Source: CALLPQ01 sp039819545 (GTDB taxonomy: Bacteria > Pseudomonadota > Alphaproteobacteria > Caulobacterales > Parvularculaceae). Taken from it: DNA of 64,000 nucleotides. The stretch lies in NCBI GenBank assembly GCA_039819545.1, contig JBCBRS010000010.1, positions 1-64,000 of the forward strand. Reading direction: 5' to 3'. The notes under the pieces were generated by a model, which had not been told where the DNA came from, searched no databases, and saw only the letters and a list, made by a program, of their open reading frames with translations. Numbering within the stretch: the first letter of the stretch is position 1; each line of letters begins with the position of its first letter. This document shows positions 62,614 to 64,000 of this stretch, piece by piece. A program made the position numbers and the translations under genes.

Positions 62614-63364
62614 ATGAGGCAAGGGTGCCGTGGCCGCCTTCCTCCGGCAAATAACCCATACGCTCGTGCATACCCACCATCGGTGCCGGCGGTTCGGCCA
62701 GGACCACAATGGGTAATTTTTTTGGGTAAAGCGGCACAATAAGACGCCGGGCATGGAGCATTAAAGGCTGCGCCCGGTCAGTTTTGACAAGGTCCCCATA
62801 TTTGGGATCACCGAGGATGGGCACGCCAATGCTCGCCAGATGCACCCGTAATTGATGCGTACGCCCCGTTTTCGGTTTGCATTCGATCAGCGATAATCCG
62901 TGTGCGGTTCCCAGGGTGCGGTAGGTTGTTACCGCCGATTTCGCCGTGGGATAGGCCGGGGCCTCATCCTGCGTCAGGGCAATGATCGACCACCCAGCTT
63001 TGCTTGTCCGCTTTACGAGCGGGCGATCAATGGTGCCATTGGGTTTTTCCGGACGCCCCCGACAAATTGCCCAATAGGTTTTTTCAATACGCCCTTCCTG
63101 AAACAGTTTTCCCAGACGACGCAGCGCCTTGGGATGACGCCCGAGGATAAGACAGCCAGAGGTATCCCGGTCGAGCCGATGGGCAAGCGCCGGCGGGTGG
63201 GGCAAACCAAACCGCAAACCGTCAAAATAATGTTCGAGCACCGACTGATCAGGCTTTGTTCCCGGTTTGGTATGAACAGCATAGCCTGCTGGTTTATCGA
63301 GAACCAGAATAAGGCCATCTCGATATAAGACCCGCTCGATCAGAAAGTCAGCGCGAACAGTCAT
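62612..63364 (-). CDS. RluA-family pseudouridine synthase
   Basis: 250 residues from the ATG at 63364 (MTVRADFLIERVLYRDGLIL). ALAHRLDRDTSGCLILGRH contains the catalytic Asp; KTYWAICRGRP, PKTGRTHQLRVHLASIG and GDPKYGD complete the family motifs. There is no S4 domain, so it resembles RluA/TruC-size enzymes. Modifies rRNA or tRNA uridines; exact site unknown. Confidence 0.92.
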   Translation of the reverse strand: MTVRADFLIERVLYRDGLILVLDKPAGYAVHTKPGTKPDQSVLEHYFDGLRFGLPHPPALAHRLDRDTSGCLILGRHPKALRRLGKLFQEGRIEKTYWAICRGRPEKPNGTIDRPLVKRTSKAGWSIIALTQDEAPAYPTAKSAVTTYRTLGTAHGLSLIECKPKTGRTHQLRVHLASIGVPILGDPKYGDLVKTDRAQPLMLHARRLIVPLYPKKLPIVVLAEPPAPMVGMHERMGYLPEEGGHGTLAS

Positions 63365-63487
63365 TCCTATGCGACTACCATGAGTAGCAATCCTGAGAGT
63401 CACCCTCAGGCCTTGTTAAAAAGTTCATTTTGTCAGGCATTAAACAATCGTATAAACGGTGGCAAAAAAGCATATGAGGTCAAAGTG

Positions 63488-64000
63488 ATGAAAAATCTCC
63501 TTATCTCGGTAATTCTAACGGGCGTTTTCGCTGTTACCCCGGTGCGCGCTGGCGACATCAGCGCTTTTGGCGGGGTGACCCTTGACGATGAAAATTTTAC
63601 GTCACTGGCCCTGAGCATTGGGTTTGATGTTCCTAAAACGCTCGGGCTTTTTTCTCCCAGTGAACTGCGAGCGGATATCGGCTATCTTTTTAACGAGCAG
63701 AGCACCCCGCTCAATTTTATTGACGGGGGTGAGAATACCATTCTTGAAACTGATTTTGGTATCTTTACGGCGCATGCGGGGCCAGCCTGGCGGCTTGATG
63801 CGTTCAACCGCGCCTCTGTTTTCGCGGGCATTCAGCTTGGCATTGCTGTCATTGACAGCGATAGCCAGTTCGTTGGTCCGATACCACCGGCAGTGGACGT
63901 CGCCTCAGAGCTGACCGACACGCGGTTTAGCTTTCAGGTACCGGTGGGATTTGAATATTCCTTCACACGGCGCGTCGGCGTTACCACGCGCTACCGGCTC
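63488..64000 (+). CDS. Outer-membrane beta-barrel-like protein, 5' part
   Basis: An ATG at 63488 opens a frame that runs off the right edge (171 codons). Signal peptide MKNLLISVILTGVFAVTPVR, cleaved near RAG. Alternating hydrophobic strands follow (ISAFGGVTLDDENFTSLALS, LRADIGYLF, ASVFAGIQLGIAV, FSFQVPVGFEYSFTRRVG), as in small OmpA/Omp25-type barrels. Incomplete, so the family is open. Confidence 0.75.
   Translation, partial: MKNLLISVILTGVFAVTPVRAGDISAFGGVTLDDENFTSLALSIGFDVPKTLGLFSPSELRADIGYLFNEQSTPLNFIDGGENTILETDFGIFTAHAGPAWRLDAFNRASVFAGIQLGIAVIDSDSQFVGPIPPAVDVASELTDTRFSFQVPVGFEYSFTRRVGVTTRYRL

Overview
The window looks like a chromosomal segment of an alphaproteobacterium, probably an aquatic one. 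The evidence is gene content and order: obgE, nadD, rsfS, rlmH, envC and ctpA in one direction; mtaB, ftsY and yciB; lapA, trpF and trpB; tyrS divergent from anmK; and the alphaproteobacterial ATP synthase gene set. TonB-dependent receptors, many lipoproteins and a GC-rich base composition fit. I cannot name the genus; a Parvularcula- or Hyphomonas-like lineage is a guess.

Layout. 0-0.3 kb: the 3' end of an IS110-type transposase and two copies of a palindromic repeat. 0.3-11 kb: an Asp/Asn hydroxylase-like protein, then the cell-envelope and ribosome cluster, read on the minus strand. This cluster is interrupted by a TetR/membrane-protein pair and an unrecognised gene, and its nadD is fused in frame to an ergothioneine-type histidine methyltransferase (egtD). 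11-24.6 kb: mostly housekeeping genes (glutathione transferase, LolA-like, TauE-like, xth, universal stress protein, SpoU methyltransferase, MarR with a histone-like tail, Nudix, yciB-ftsY-mtaB, acyl-CoA dehydrogenase). 25-32 kb: a TonB receptor with a lipoprotein phosphoesterase, gamma-glutamyltransferase, a P1-family peptidase and tRNA-Arg. 32-38.6 kb: a mobile island with AT-rich genes. It holds a serine recombinase broken by an in-frame stop, a three-gene operon (XRE-ASCH regulator, PIN-GNAT-ASCH protein, P-loop kinase-like protein) and a ParDE pair. 38.6-48.5 kb: lapA-trpF-trpB, tyrS/anmK and a second, larger TonB receptor. 49-60.6 kb: ATP synthase genes H, A, G, D and C in normal order but split into atpHA, atpG and atpD-x-atpC by seven foreign genes and a tiny membrane-protein gene. 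60.7-64 kb: a choice-of-anchor lipoprotein, an RluA-type pseudouridine synthase and the start of an outer-membrane barrel protein.

The most interesting items are these. (1) The XRE-ASCH / PIN-GNAT-ASCH / P-loop operon is a candidate conflict or RNA-targeting system. (2) NadD and EgtD are fused. (3) Three copies of a 104-122 bp TA-flanked MITE-like element all sit directly behind coding sequences, and two of them overlap the stop codon. (4) The F1 operon is dispersed, with an intrinsic terminator after atpA. (5) A bacterial GPP34 (GOLPH3-like) gene sits directly upstream of a sulfotransferase. All functions are inferred from reading motifs; no database search was run.
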